Assembly (NCBI GenBank): GCA_008729055.1
Contig: SDUX01000015.1
Coordinates: forward strand, 1 to 64,000
Direction of reading: 5' to 3'
Source of the DNA: Pyropia haitanensis
Taxonomy: Eukaryota; Rhodophyta; Bangiophyceae; Bangiales; Bangiaceae
Length of the DNA stretch: 64,000 nucleotides
Both the position numbers and the translations under genes were made by a program. Below, one piece after another: positions 14,201 to 26,850 of this stretch; position 1 is the first letter of the stretch; each line of letters starts with the position of its first letter. A model generated the notes under the pieces. That model saw only the letters and a list, made by a program, of their open reading frames with translations. It made no database searches and had not been told where the DNA came from.

Positions 14201-17200
14201 GACACCGGCGCTCCACAAAACACTCGTTGCATCCAACGGACGCGCCAACAACCGGGTCGGCCAACCACCCCATGCACGACCGTGCGGGTGGAACGTCGGA
14301 CATCGAGCGGGCGGATGTATGGCTGGAATAAAGGATGCGAGCCAATTCGGCCGCCGGATCGCGTGCAGCATTGCTGTACACGCAAAAGTGGGCAAAAGTG
14401 GGCAAATGTAGGCAAAAGTGGGTAAGAAGCGGCCAACCACCTCATGCACGACCATGCGGGTCGAACCGAGGACGTCGAGCGGGCGGATCTATGGCTGGAA
14501 CAAAGTATGCGAGCCAATTCGGCAGCCGGATCGTGCGCAGCATTGGTGTACACGCAAAAGTGGGCAAAAGTGGGCAAAAGTGGGCAAAAGTGGGTAGGAA
14601 GTGGGTAAGAAGTGGGCAAACAGTGGGCAAAAAGTGGGCAATTTTGGGACCGAAATGGACAATTGGGGGCAAGAAGTTTCCAAAACTGCAAAGAAAATGG
14701 ACGTGAAAGTGGCCAGAAAGTGGTCCAACAGTGGCCAGAAAAGGCGCCGCGCCACCCACACTGTCCACTGCGCGTCCCGCTGGTCACACTGGCGTGGACG
14801 GTGTGAGGGCGGAAATTTTGGCACCGTCCGTCGCACCTGGCTGTCGGGACCCCCACGTGCCGAAAACCATCCCACAAACTTGACACGTGGACACCGGCGC
14901 TCCACAAAACACTCGTTGCATCCAACGGACGCGCCAACAACCGGGTCGGCCAACCACCCCATGCACGACCGTGCGGGTGGAACGTCGGACATCGAGCGGG
15001 CGGATGTATGGCTGGAATAAAGGATGCGAGCCAATTCGGCCGCCGGATCGCGTGCAGCATTGCTGTACACGCAAAAGTGGGCAAAAGTGGGCAAATGTAG
15101 GCAAAAGTGGGTAAGAAGCGGCCAACCACCTCATGCACGACCATGCGGGTCAAACCGAGGACGTCGAGCGGGCGGATCTATGGCTGGAACAAAGTATGCG
15201 AGCCAATTCGGCAGCCGGATCGTGCGCAGCATTGGTGTACACGCAAAAGTGGGCAAAAGTGGGCAAAAGTGGGCAAAAGTGGGTAGGAAGTGGGTAAGAA
15301 GTGGGCAAACAGTGGGCAAAAAGTGGGCAATTTTGGGACCGAAATGGACAATTGGGGGCAAGAAGTTTCCAAAACTGCAAAGAAAATGGACGTGAAAGTG
15401 GCCAGAAAGTGGTCCAACAGTGGCCAGAAAAGGCGCCGCGCCACCCACACTGTCCACTGCGCGTCCCGCTGGTCACACTGGCGTGGACGGTGTGAGGGCG
15501 GAAATTTTGGCACCGTCCGTCGCACCTGGCTGTCGGGACCCCCACGTGCCGAAAACCATCCCACAAACTTGACACGTGGACACCGGCGCTCCACAAAACA
15601 CTCGTTGCATCCAACGGACGCGCCAACAACCGGGTCGGCCAACCACCCCATGCACGACCGTGCGGGTGGAACGTCGGACATCGAGCGGGCGGATGTATGG
15701 CTGGAATAAAGGATGCGAGCCAATTCGGCCGCCGGATCGCGTGCAGCATTGCTGTACACGCAAAAGTGGGCAAAAGTGGGCAAATGTAGGCAAAAGTGGG
15801 TAAGAAGCGGCCAACCACCTCATGCACGACCATGCGGGTCAAACCGAGGACGTCGAGCGGGCGGATCTATGGCTGGAACAAAGTATGCGAGCCAATTCGG
15901 CAGCCGGATCGTGCGCAGCATTGGTGTACACGCAAAAGTGGGCAAAAGTGGGCAAAAGTGGGCAAAAGTGGGTAGGAAGTGGGTAAGAAGTGGGCAAACA
16001 GTGGGCAAAAAGTGGGCAATTTTGGGACCGAAATGGACAATTGGGGGCAAGAAGTTTCCAAAACTGCAAAGAAAATGGACGTGAAAGTGGCCAGAAAGTG
16101 GTCCAACAGTGGCCAGAAAAGGCGCCGCGCCACCCACACTGTCCACTGCGCGTCCCGCTGGTCACACTGGCGTGGACGGTGTGAGGGCGGAAATTTTGGC
16201 ACCGTCCGTCGCACCTGGCTGTCGGGACCCCCACGTGCCGAAAACCATCCCACAAACTTGACACGTGGACACCGGCGCTCCACAAAACACTCGTTGCATC
16301 CAACGGACGCGCCAACAACCGGGTCGGCCAACCACCCCATGCACGACCGTGCGGGTGGAACGTCGGACATCGAGCGGGCGGATGTATGGCTGGAATAAAG
16401 GATGCGAGCCAATTCGGCCGCCGGATCGCGTGCAGCATTGCTGTACACGCAAAAGTGGGCAAAAGTGGGCAAATGTAGGCAAAAGTGGGTAAGAAGCGGC
16501 CAACCACCTCATGCACGACCATGCGGGTCGAACCGAGGACGTCGAGCGGGCGGATCTATGGCTGGAACAAAGTATGCGAGCCAATTCGGCAGCCGGATCG
16601 TGCGCAGCATTGGTGTACACGCAAAAGTGGGCAAAAGTGGGCAAAAGTGGGCAAAAGTGGGTAGGAAGTGGGTAAGAAGTGGGCAAACAGTGGGCAAAAA
16701 GTGGGCAATTTTGGGACCGAAATGGACAATTGGGGGCAAGAAGTTTCCAAAACTGCAAAGAAAATGGACGTGAAAGTGGCCAGAAAGTGGTCCAACAGTG
16801 GCCAGAAAAGGCGCCGCGCCACCCACACTGTCCACTGCGCGTCCCGCTGGTCACACTGGCGTGGACGGTGTGAGGGCGGAAATTTTGGCACCGTCCGTCG
16901 CACCTGGCTGTCGGGACCCCCACGTGCCGAAAACCATCCCACAAACTTGACACGTGGACACCGGCGCTCCACAAAACACTCGTTGCATCCAACGGACGCG
17001 CCAACAACCGGGTCGGCCAACCACCCCATGCACGACCGTGCGGGTGGAACGTCGGACATCGAGCGGGCGGATGTATGGCTGGAATAAAGGATGCGAGCCA
17101 ATTCGGCCGCCGGATCGCGTGCAGCATTGCTGTACACGCAAAAGTGGGCAAAAGTGGGCAAATGTAGGCAAAAGTGGGTAAGAAGCGGCCAACCACCTCA

Positions 17201-20200
17201 TGCACGACCATGCGGGTCAAACCGAGGACGTCGAGCGGGCGGATCTATGGCTGGAACAAAGTATGCGAGCCAATTCGGCAGCCGGATCGTGCGCAGCATT
17301 GGTGTACACGCAAAAGTGGGCAAAAGTGGGCAAAAGTGGGCAAAAGTGGGTAGGAAGTGGGTAAGAAGTGGGCAAACAGTGGGCAAAAAGTGGGCAATTT
17401 TGGGACCGAAATGGACAATTGGGGGCAAGAAGTTTCCAAAACTGCAAAGAAAATGGACGTGAAAGTGGCCAGAAAGTGGTCCAACAGTGGCCAGAAAAGG
17501 CGCCGCGCCACCCACACTGTCCACTGCGCGTCCCGCTGGTCACACTGGCGTGGACGGTGTGAGGGCGGAAATTTTGGCACCGTCCGTCGCACCTGGCTGT
17601 CGGGACCCCCACGTGCCGAAAACCATCCCACAAACTTGACACGTGGACACCGGCGCTCCACAAAACACTCGTTGCATCCAACGGACGCGCCAACAACCGG
17701 GTCGGCCAACCACCCCATGCACGACCGTGCGGGTGGAACGTCGGACATCGAGCGGGCGGATGTATGGCTGGAATAAAGGATGCGAGCCAATTCGGCCGCC
17801 GGATCGCGTGCAGCATTGCTGTACACGCAAAAGTGGGCAAAAGTGGGCAAATGTAGGCAAAAGTGGGTAAGAAGCGGCCAACCACCTCATGCACGACCAT
17901 GCGGGTCGAACCGAGGACGTCGAGCGGGCGGATCTATGGCTGGAACAAAGTATGCGAGCCAATTCGGCAGCCGGATCGTGCGCAGCATTGGTGTACACGC
18001 AAAAGTGGGCAAAAGTGGGCAAAAGTGGGCAAAAGTGGGTAGGAAGTGGGTAAGAAGTGGGCAAACAGTGGGCAAAAAGTGGGCAATTTTGGGACCGAAA
18101 TGGACAATTGGGGGCAAGAAGTTTCCAAAACTGCAAAGAAAATGGACGTGAAAGTGGCCAGAAAGTGGTCCAACAGTGGCCAGAAAAGGCGCCGCGCCAC
18201 CCACACTGTCCACTGCGCGTCCCGCTGGTCACACTGGCGTGGACGGTGTGAGGGCGGAAATTTTGGCACCGTCCGTCGCACCTGGCTGTCGGGACCCCCA
18301 CGTGCCGAAAACCATCCCACAAACTTGACACGTGGACACCGGCGCTCCACAAAACACTCGTTGCATCCAACGGACGCGCCAACAACCGGGTCGGCCAACC
18401 ACCCCATGCACGACCGTGCGGGTGGAACGTCGGACATCGAGCGGGCGGATGTATGGCTGGAATAAAGGATGCGAGCCAATTCGGCCGCCGGATCGCGTGC
18501 AGCATTGCTGTACACGCAAAAGTGGGCAAAAGTGGGCAAATGTAGGCAAAAGTGGGTAAGAAGCGGCCAACCACCTCATGCACGACCATGCGGGTCAAAC
18601 CGAGGACGTCGAGCGGGCGGATCTATGGCTGGAACAAAGTATGCGAGCCAATTCGGCAGCCGGATCGTGCGCAGCATTGGTGTACACGCAAAAGTGGGCA
18701 AAAGTGGGCAAAAGTGGGCAAAAGTGGGTAGGAAGTGGGTAAGAAGTGGGCAAACAGTGGGCAAAAAGTGGGCAATTTTGGGACCGAAATGGACAATTGG
18801 GGGCAAGAAGTTTCCAAAACTGCAAAGAAAATGGACGTGAAAGTGGCCAGAAAGTGGTCCAACAGTGGCCAGAAAAGGCGCCGCGCCACCCACACTGTCC
18901 ACTGCGCGTCCCGCTGGTCACACTGGCGTGGACGGTGTGAGGGCGGAAATTTTGGCACCGTCCGTCGCACCTGGCTGTCGGGACCCCCACGTGCCGAAAA
19001 CCATCCCACAAACTTGACACGTGGACACCGGCGCTCCACAAAACACTCGTTGCATCCAACGGACGCGCCAACAACCGGGTCGGCCAACCACCCCATGCAC
19101 GACCGTGCGGGTGGAACGTCGGACATCGAGCGGGCGGATGTATGGCTGGAATAAAGGATGCGAGCCAATTCGGCCGCCGGATCGCGTGCAGCATTGCTGT
19201 ACACGCAAAAGTGGGCAAAAGTGGGCAAATGTAGGCAAAAGTGGGTAAGAAGCGGCCAACCACCTCATGCACGACCATGCGGGTCAAACCGAGGACGTCG
19301 AGCGGGCGGATCTATGGCTGGAACAAAGTATGCGAGCCAATTCGGCAGCCGGATCGTGCGCAGCATTGGTGTACACGCAAAAGTGGGCAAAAGTGGGCAA
19401 AAGTGGGCAAAAGTGGGTAGGAAGTGGGTAAGAAGTGGGCAAACAGTGGGCAAAAAGTGGGCAATTTTGGGACCGAAATGGACAATTGGGGGCAAGAAGT
19501 TTCCAAAACTGCAAAGAAAATGGACGTGAAAGTGGCCAGAAAGTGGTCCAACAGTGGCCAGAAAAGGCGCCGCGCCACCCACACTGTCCACTGCGCGTCC
19601 CGCTGGTCACACTGGCGTGGACGGTGTGAGGGCGGAAATTTTGGCACCGTCCGTCGCACCTGGCTGTCGGGACCCCCACGTGCCGAAAACCATCCCACAA
19701 ACTTGACACGTGGACACCGGCGCTCCACAAAACACTCGTTGCATCCAACGGACGCGCCAACAACCGGGTCGGCCAACCACCCCATGCACGACCGTGCGGG
19801 TGGAACGTCGGACATCGAGCGGGCGGATGTATGGCTGGAATAAAGGATGCGAGCCAATTCGGCCGCCGGATCGCGTGCAGCATTGCTGTACACGCAAAAG
19901 TGGGCAAAAGTGGGCAAATGTAGGCAAAAGTGGGTAAGAAGCGGCCAACCACCTCATGCACGACCATGCGGGTCAAACCGAGGACGTCGAGCGGGCGGAT
20001 CTATGGCTGGAACAAAGTATGCGAGCCAATTCGGCAGCCGGATCGTGCGCAGCATTGGTGTACACGCAAAAGTGGGCAAAAGTGGGCAAAAGTGGGCAAA
20101 AGTGGGTAGGAAGTGGGTAAGAAGTGGGCAAACAGTGGGCAAAAAGTGGGCAATTTTGGGACCGAAATGGACAATTGGGGGCAAGAAGTTTCCAAAACTG

Positions 20201-20664
20201 CAAAGAAAATGGACGTGAAAGTGGCCAGAAAGTGGTCCAACAGTGGCCAGAAAAGGCGCCGCGCCACCCACACTGTCCACTGCGCGTCCCGCTGGTCACA
20301 CTGGCGTGGACGGTGTGAGGGCGGAAATTTTGGCACCGTCCGTCGCACCTGGCTGTCGGGACCCCCACGTGCCGAAAACCATCCCACAAACTTGACACGT
20401 GGACACCGGCGCTCCACAAAACACTCGTTGCATCCAACGGACGCGCCAACAACCGGGTCGGCCAACCACCCCATGCACGACCGTGCGGGTGGAACGTCGG
20501 ACATCGAGCGGGCGGATGTATGGCTGGAATAAAGGATGCGAGCCAATTCGGCCGCCGGATCGCGTGCAGCATTGCTGTACACGCAAAAGTGGGCAAAAGT
20601 GGGCAAATGTAGGCAAAAGTGGGTAAGAAGCGGCCAACCACCTCATGCACGACCATGCGGGTCA

Positions 20665-21338
20665 ACGAGGAGTCGAGCGGGGATCTATGGCTGGAACAAG
20701 TGCGAGCATTCGGCGCGGATGTGCGCAGCATGGTGTACACGCAAAAGTGGGCAAAGTGGGCAAAAGTGGGCAAAAGTGGGTAGGAAGTGGGTAAGAAGTG
20801 GGCAAACAGTGGGCAAAAAGTGGGCAATTTTGGGACCGAAATGGACAATTGGGGGCAAGAAGTTTCCAAAACTGCAAAGAAAATGGACGTGAAAGTGGCC
20901 AGAAAGTGGTCCAACAGTGGCCAGAAAAGGCGCCGCGCCACCCACACTGTCCACTGCGCGTCCCGCTGGTCACACTGGCGTGGACGGTGTGAGGGCGGAA
21001 ATTTTGGCACCGTCCGTCGCACCTGGCTGTCGGGACCCCCACGTGCCGAAAACCATCCCACAAACTTGACACGTGGACACCGGCGCTCCACAAAACACTC
21101 GTTGCATCCAACGGACGCGCCAACAACCGGGTCGGCCAACCACCCCATGCACGACCGTGCGGGTGGAACGTCGGACATCGAGCGGGCGGATGTATGGCTG
21201 GAATAAAGGATGCGAGCCAATTCGGCCGCCGGATCGCGTGCAGCATTGCTGTACACGCAAAAGTGGGCAAAAGTGGGCAAATGTAGGCAAAAGTGGGTAA
21301 GAAGCGGCCAACCACCTCATGCACGACCATGCGGGTCA
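20665..21338. repeat. Deletion-ridden copy of the 689-bp unit
   Basis: This copy is 674 bp, 15 bp short. All missing bases fall in roughly its first 105 bases (20665-20765), as many separate losses of one to three bases, for example aaccgaggacg read as aacgaggag and gagccaattcggc read as gagcattcggc. The remainder matches its neighbours. No substitutions accompany the losses. That pattern looks more like a poor consensus at a weakly covered join than like biological decay. Confidence 0.85.
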
Positions 21339-24300
21339 AACCGAGGACGTCGAGCGGGCGGATCTATGGCTGGAACAAAGTATGCGAGCCAATTCGGCAG
21401 CCGGATCGTGCGCAGCATTGGTGTACACGCAAAAGTGGGCAAAAGTGGGCAAAAGTGGGCAAAAGTGGGTAGGAAGTGGGTAAGAAGTGGGCAAACAGTG
21501 GGCAAAAAGTGGGCAATTTTGGGACCGAAATGGACAATTGGGGGCAAGAAGTTTCCAAAACTGCAAAGAAAATGGACGTGAAAGTGGCCAGAAAGTGGTC
21601 CAACAGTGGCCAGAAAAGGCGCCGCGCCACCCACACTGTCCACTGCGCGTCCCGCTGGTCACACTGGCGTGGACGGTGTGAGGGCGGAAATTTTGGCACC
21701 GTCCGTCGCACCTGGCTGTCGGGACCCCCACGTGCCGAAAACCATCCCACAAACTTGACACGTGGACACCGGCGCTCCACAAAACACTCGTTGCATCCAA
21801 CGGACGCGCCAACAACCGGGTCGGCCAACCACCCCATGCACGACCGTGCGGGTGGAACGTCGGACATCGAGCGGGCGGATGTATGGCTGGAATAAAGGAT
21901 GCGAGCCAATTCGGCCGCCGGATCGCGTGCAGCATTGCTGTACACGCAAAAGTGGGCAAAAGTGGGCAAATGTAGGCAAAAGTGGGTAAGAAGCGGCCAA
22001 CCACCTCATCCACGACCGTGCGGGTCAAACCGAGGACGTCGAGCGGGCGGATCTATGGCTGGAACAAAGTATGCGAGCCAATTCGGCAGCCGGATCGTGC
22101 GCAGCATTGGTGTACACGCAAAAGTGGGCAAAAGTGGGCAAAAGTGGGCAAAAGTGGGTAGGAAGTGGGTAAGAAGTGGGCAAACAGTGGGCAAAAAGTG
22201 GGCAATTTTGGGACCGAAATGGACAATTGGGGGCAAGAAGTTTCCAAAACTGCAAAGAAAATGGACGTGAAAGTGGCCAGAAAGTGGTCCAACAGTGGCC
22301 AGAAAAGGCGCCGCGCCACCCACACTGTCCACTGCGCGTCCCGCTGGTCACACTGGCGTGGACGGTGTGAGGGCGGAAATTTTGGCACCGTCCGTCGCAC
22401 CTGGCTGTCGGGACCCCCACGTGCCGAAAACCATCCCACAAACTTGACACGTGGACACCGGCGCTCCACAAAACACTCGTTGCATCCAACGGACGCGCCA
22501 ACAACCGGGTCGGCCAACCACCCCATGCACGACCGTGCGGGTGGAACGTCGGACATCGAGCGGGCGGATGTATGGCTGGAATAAAGGATGCGAGCCAATT
22601 CGGCCGCCGGATCGCGTGCAGCATTGCTGTACACGCAAAAGTGGGCAAAAGTGGGCAAATGTAGGCAAAAGTGGGTAAGAAGCGGCCAACCACCTCATCC
22701 ACGACCGTGCGGGTCAAACCGAGGACGTCGAGCGGGCGGATCTATGGCTGGAACAAAGTATGCGAGCCAATTCGGCAGCCGGATCGTGCGCAGCATTGGT
22801 GTACACGCAAAAGTGGGCAAAAGTGGGCAAAAGTGGGCAAAAGTGGGTAGGAAGTGGGTAAGAAGTGGGCAAACAGTGGGCAAAAAGTGGGCAATTTTGG
22901 GACCGAAATGGACAATTGGGGGCAAGAAGTTTCCAAAACTGCAAAGAAAATGGACGTGAAAGTGGCCAGAAAGTGGTCCAACAGTGGCCAGAAAAGGCGC
23001 CGCGCCACCCACACTGTCCACTGCGCGTCCCGCTGGTCACACTGGCGTGGACGGTGTGAGGGCGGAAATTTTGGCACCGTCCGTCGCACCTGGCTGTCGG
23101 GACCCCCACGTGCCGAAAACCATCCCACAAACTTGACACGTGGACACCGGCGCTCCACAAAACACTCGTTGCATCCAACGGACGCGCCAACAACCGGGTC
23201 GGCCAACCACCCCATGCACGACCGTGCGGGTGGAACGTCGGACATCGAGCGGGCGGATGTATGGCTGGAATAAAGGATGCGAGCCAATTCGGCCGCCGGA
23301 TCGCGTGCAGCATTGCTGTACACGCAAAAGTGGGCAAAAGTGGGCAAATGTAGGCAAAAGTGGGTAAGAAGCGGCCAACCACCTCATCCACGACCGTGCG
23401 GGTCGAACCGAGGACGTCGAGCGGGCGGATCTATGGCTGGAACAAAGTATGCGAGCCAATTCGGCAGCCGGATCGTGCGCAGCATTGGTGTACACGCAAA
23501 AGTGGGCAAAAGTGGGCAAAAGTGGGCAAAAGTGGGTAGGAAGTGGGTAAGAAGTGGGCAAACAGTGGGCAAAAAGTGGGCAATTTTGGGACCGAAATGG
23601 ACAATTGGGGGCAAGAAGTTTCCAAAACTGCAAAGAAAATGGACGTGAAAGTGGCCAGAAAGTGGTCCAACAGTGGCCAGAAAAGGCGCCGCGCCACCCA
23701 CACTGTCCACTGCGCGTCCCGCTGGTCACACTGGCGTGGACGGTGTGAGGGCGGAAATTTTGGCACCGTCCGTCGCACCTGGCTGTCGGGACCCCCACGT
23801 GCCGAAAACCATCCCACAAACTTGACACGTGGACACCGGCGCTCCACAAAACACTCGTTGCATCCAACGGACGCGCCAACAACCGGGTCGGCCAACCACC
23901 CCATGCACGACCGTGCGGGTGGAACGTCGGACATCGAGCGGGCGGATGTATGGCTGGAATAAAGGATGCGAGCCAATTCGGCCGCCGGATCGCGTGCAGC
24001 ATTGCTGTACACGCAAAAGTGGGCAAAAGTGGGCAAATGTAGGCAAAAGTGGGTAAGAAGCGGCCAACCACCTCATCCACGACCGTGCGGGTCAAACCGA
24101 GGACGTCGAGCGGGCGGATCTATGGCTGGAACAAAGTATGCGAGCCAATTCGGCAGCCGGATCGTGCGCAGCATTGGTGTACACGCAAAAGTGGGCAAAA
24201 GTGGGCAAAAGTGGGCAAAAGTGGGTAGGAAGTGGGTAAGAAGTGGGCAAACAGTGGGCAAAAAGTGGGCAATTTTGGGACCGAAATGGACAATTGGGGG

Positions 24301-25702
24301 CAAGAAGTTTCCAAAACTGCAAAGAAAATGGACGTGAAAGTGGCCAGAAAGTGGTCCAACAGTGGCCAGAAAAGGCGCCGCGCCACCCACACTGTCCACT
24401 GCGCGTCCCGCTGGTCACACTGGCGTGGACGGTGTGAGGGCGGAAATTTTGGCACCGTCCGTCGCACCTGGCTGTCGGGACCCCCACGTGCCGAAAACCA
24501 TCCCACAAACTTGACACGTGGACACCGGCGCTCCACAAAACACTCGTTGCATCCAACGGACGCGCCAACAACCGGGTCGGCCAACCACCCCATGCACGAC
24601 CGTGCGGGTGGAACGTCGGACATCGAGCGGGCGGATGTATGGCTGGAATAAAGGATGCGAGCCAATTCGGCCGCCGGATCGCGTGCAGCATTGCTGTACA
24701 CGCAAAAGTGGGCAAAAGTGGGCAAATGTAGGCAAAAGTGGGTAAGAAGCGGCCAACCACCTCATGCACGACCATGCGGGTCAAACCGAGGACGTCGAGC
24801 GGGCGGATCTATGGCTGGAACAAAGTATGCGAGCCAATTCGGCAGCCGGATCGTGCGCAGCATTGGTGTACACGCAAAAGTGGGCAAAAGTGGGCAAAAG
24901 TGGGCAAAAGTGGGTAGGAAGTGGGTAAGAAGTGGGCAAACAGTGGGCAAAAAGTGGGCAATTTTGGGACCGAAATGGACAATTGGGGGCAAGAAGTTTC
25001 CAAAACTGCAAAGAAAATGGACGTGAAAGTGGCCAGAAAGTGGTCCAACAGTGGCCAGAAAAGGCGCCGCGCCACCCACACTGTCCACTGCGCGTCCCGC
25101 TGGTCACACTGGCGTGGACGGTGTGAGGGCGGAAATTTTGGCACCGTCCGTCGCACCTGGCTGTCGGGACCCCCACGTGCCGAAAACCATCCCACAAACT
25201 TGACACGTGGACACCGGCGCTCCACAAAACACTCGTTGCATCCAACGGACGCGCCAACAACCGGGTCGGCCAACCACCCCATGCACGACCGTGCGGGTGG
25301 AACGTCGGACATCGAGCGGGCGGATGTATGGCTGGAATAAAGGATGCGAGCCAATTCGGCCGCCGGATCGCGTGCAGCATTGCTGTACACGCAAAAGTGG
25401 GCAAAAGTGGGCAAATGTAGGCAAAAGTGGGTAAGAAGCGGCCAACCACCTCATGCACGACCATGCGGGTCAAACCGAGGACGTCGAGCGGGCGGATCTA
25501 TGGCTGGAACAAAGTATGCGAGCCAATTCGGCAGCCGGATCGTGCGCAGCATTGGTGTACACGCAAAAGTGGGCAAAAGTGGGCAAAAGTGGGCAAAAGT
25601 TGGTAGGAAGTGGGTAAGAAGTGGGCAAACAGTGGGCAAAAAGTGGGCAATTTTGGGACCGAAATGGACAATTGGGGGCAAGAAGTTTCCGAAACTGCAA
25701 AG

Positions 25703-26370
25703 CACCGCCGCCCGGCGGGCACCACCGCCACAAACGCCCAGTGGCACCAACCACCCACACCAACCACGGACACACAGCCGCCCGCAAAGCGACCAGCCGC
25801 CCCACCGCAGTACCGCACACACGCGCACGCCGCGGGCCCCGCTCCCCGCGTCGCCGCGAGGCACACGCGCAAGCACCACCCGCAAGGCGCAGACGCGAGC
25901 ACCGCCGCCCCGCGGGCGTGAGCGCCACAACTACGCCCAGGGGCACCAACCGCTCACACGCACGACGGACACACAGACGCCCGCAAAGCCACCTGCCCCC
26001 CCACCGCGGTAGCACACACACGCCCACGCCGCAGGCACCGCTCCCCGCGTCCCCGCGAGGCCGACGCGCAAGCACCACCCGCAGGCCGCAGCCGCAGGCA
26101 CGCACCCACCCCCACCCGCCGGGCGCCCAAAACACACACCTACGGACCACACACCACGGACGCACGGCTGCCCGCGATGCCACAGGGCACCGCACCGCAG
26201 TACCACAAACGCCCACGCCGCGAGCAAGCACACACGAGCGCGCACACACGCCACACAGAGATCGGGGGAAGACGACCGCTGCAAGAGAGCATGCACGGCA
26301 AACCCCAAGGCAACAGAGCAGGCGGGCACCACGAGCGTCATCGCCGACGGGAAACGAGTCAAGACGGTTT
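25703..26370. repeat. GC-rich degenerate ~200-bp repeats at the array edge
   Basis: Directly after the satellite the sequence becomes C-rich and holds about three imperfect copies of a ~200-bp segment. The motif gcaccaacc occurs at 25744 and 25943. The motif acggac(a/g)cac recurs at 25766, 25965 and 26156. Both are followed by cgcccgcaaag-like and gctccccgcgt(c)ccgcgagg-like blocks. Open frames crossing it run on from the satellite and read as Arg/Pro/Thr/His-rich strings, so I do not call a gene. Confidence 0.7.
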
Positions 26371-26850
26371 CCAGTACTGTAAACGTCGGCTCGGCGTCCG
26401 ACCCCCCCGCCAGACGAGTTGTTTGTAATTCCAAATTCGCAAAACCATTTATAAAGTCCAATTGACCACTCGGCAAAACAAATCGCGCACAGCGGCACAT
26501 TCAGCACCCCTCCCGTGGCAGCGATCTGTGTTTGAGGCACCACAACGCCGTCCCACTATTCTCACGTGTATGCCCGAGGCCACGATGAAGCGCCTGCCTG
26601 AGCAACTTCCAGAATAGAGCAATGCATTTAACGCCGGTGACCTGAAAAGTACCAATTGGGAATCCTGGTACAACAAGTAGAAATCAATTGCGTTGGGACT
26701 TGATTCCACTGTAAGGATTTCCGGGCCGAGCCAAGTGAGTGTTTATAGTACTATAAACACTCACTTGGGGTGCCCATTCTGAGTCGACCCCTTTGCATGC
26801 CCATGGTACCAGTAAACATTGGCACGACTTTTTTATACCGTGTACAGACA
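26371..26850. other. AT-richer intergenic island downstream of the helicase gene
   Basis: About 480 bp of lower GC than its surroundings, lying 3' of the minus-strand helicase gene. It contains the 38-bp palindrome at 26731-26768 and a smaller inverted pair gtacca/tggtac around 26648-26670. I see no coding signal in it. It probably holds the 3' end of the helicase transcript. Confidence 0.6.
26731..26768. repeat. Perfect 38-bp palindrome
   Basis: The arm ccaagtgagtgtttatagt is followed without any spacer by its exact reverse complement, centred between 26749 and 26750. The next bases outward do not pair. It starts about 80 bp beyond the last stop codon of the minus-strand helicase gene, so it would form a 19-bp hairpin in that transcript's 3' region. 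It could equally be a protein-binding or recombination site. Confidence 0.95.

Larger units (their letters stand above)
1..25702. repeat. Tandem array of a 689-bp satellite unit (37 copies plus a partial copy)
   Basis: The same sequence recurs at an exact 689-bp step. Taking the motif aaccgaggacg as unit start, copies begin at 1, 684, 1373 and so on every 689 bp to 19976, then 20665, 21339, and every 689 bp to 25473. The last copy breaks off at 25702, inside ctgcaaag. The array starts before the window. Most left-hand copies are identical by eye; right-hand copies carry a few single-base variants. The unit is not a multiple of three, so no reading frame can pass through successive copies. The many open frames in it translate to low-complexity W/G/K/Q or P/T/F/H strings and I regard them as non-coding. 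Position beside a telomere-linked-type helicase suggests a subtelomeric satellite; a centromeric satellite is the alternative. Confidence 0.97.

Noticed and set aside
1..25702. CRISPR-like array
   Set aside because: The whole 689-bp unit is repeated with no variable spacers, and the context is eukaryotic.
25470..26543. Minus-strand 357-codon frame with Val/Cys/Arg-rich translation
   Set aside because: It runs from the degenerate C-rich repeats into the satellite, uses a non-ATG start and has competing frames on both strands.
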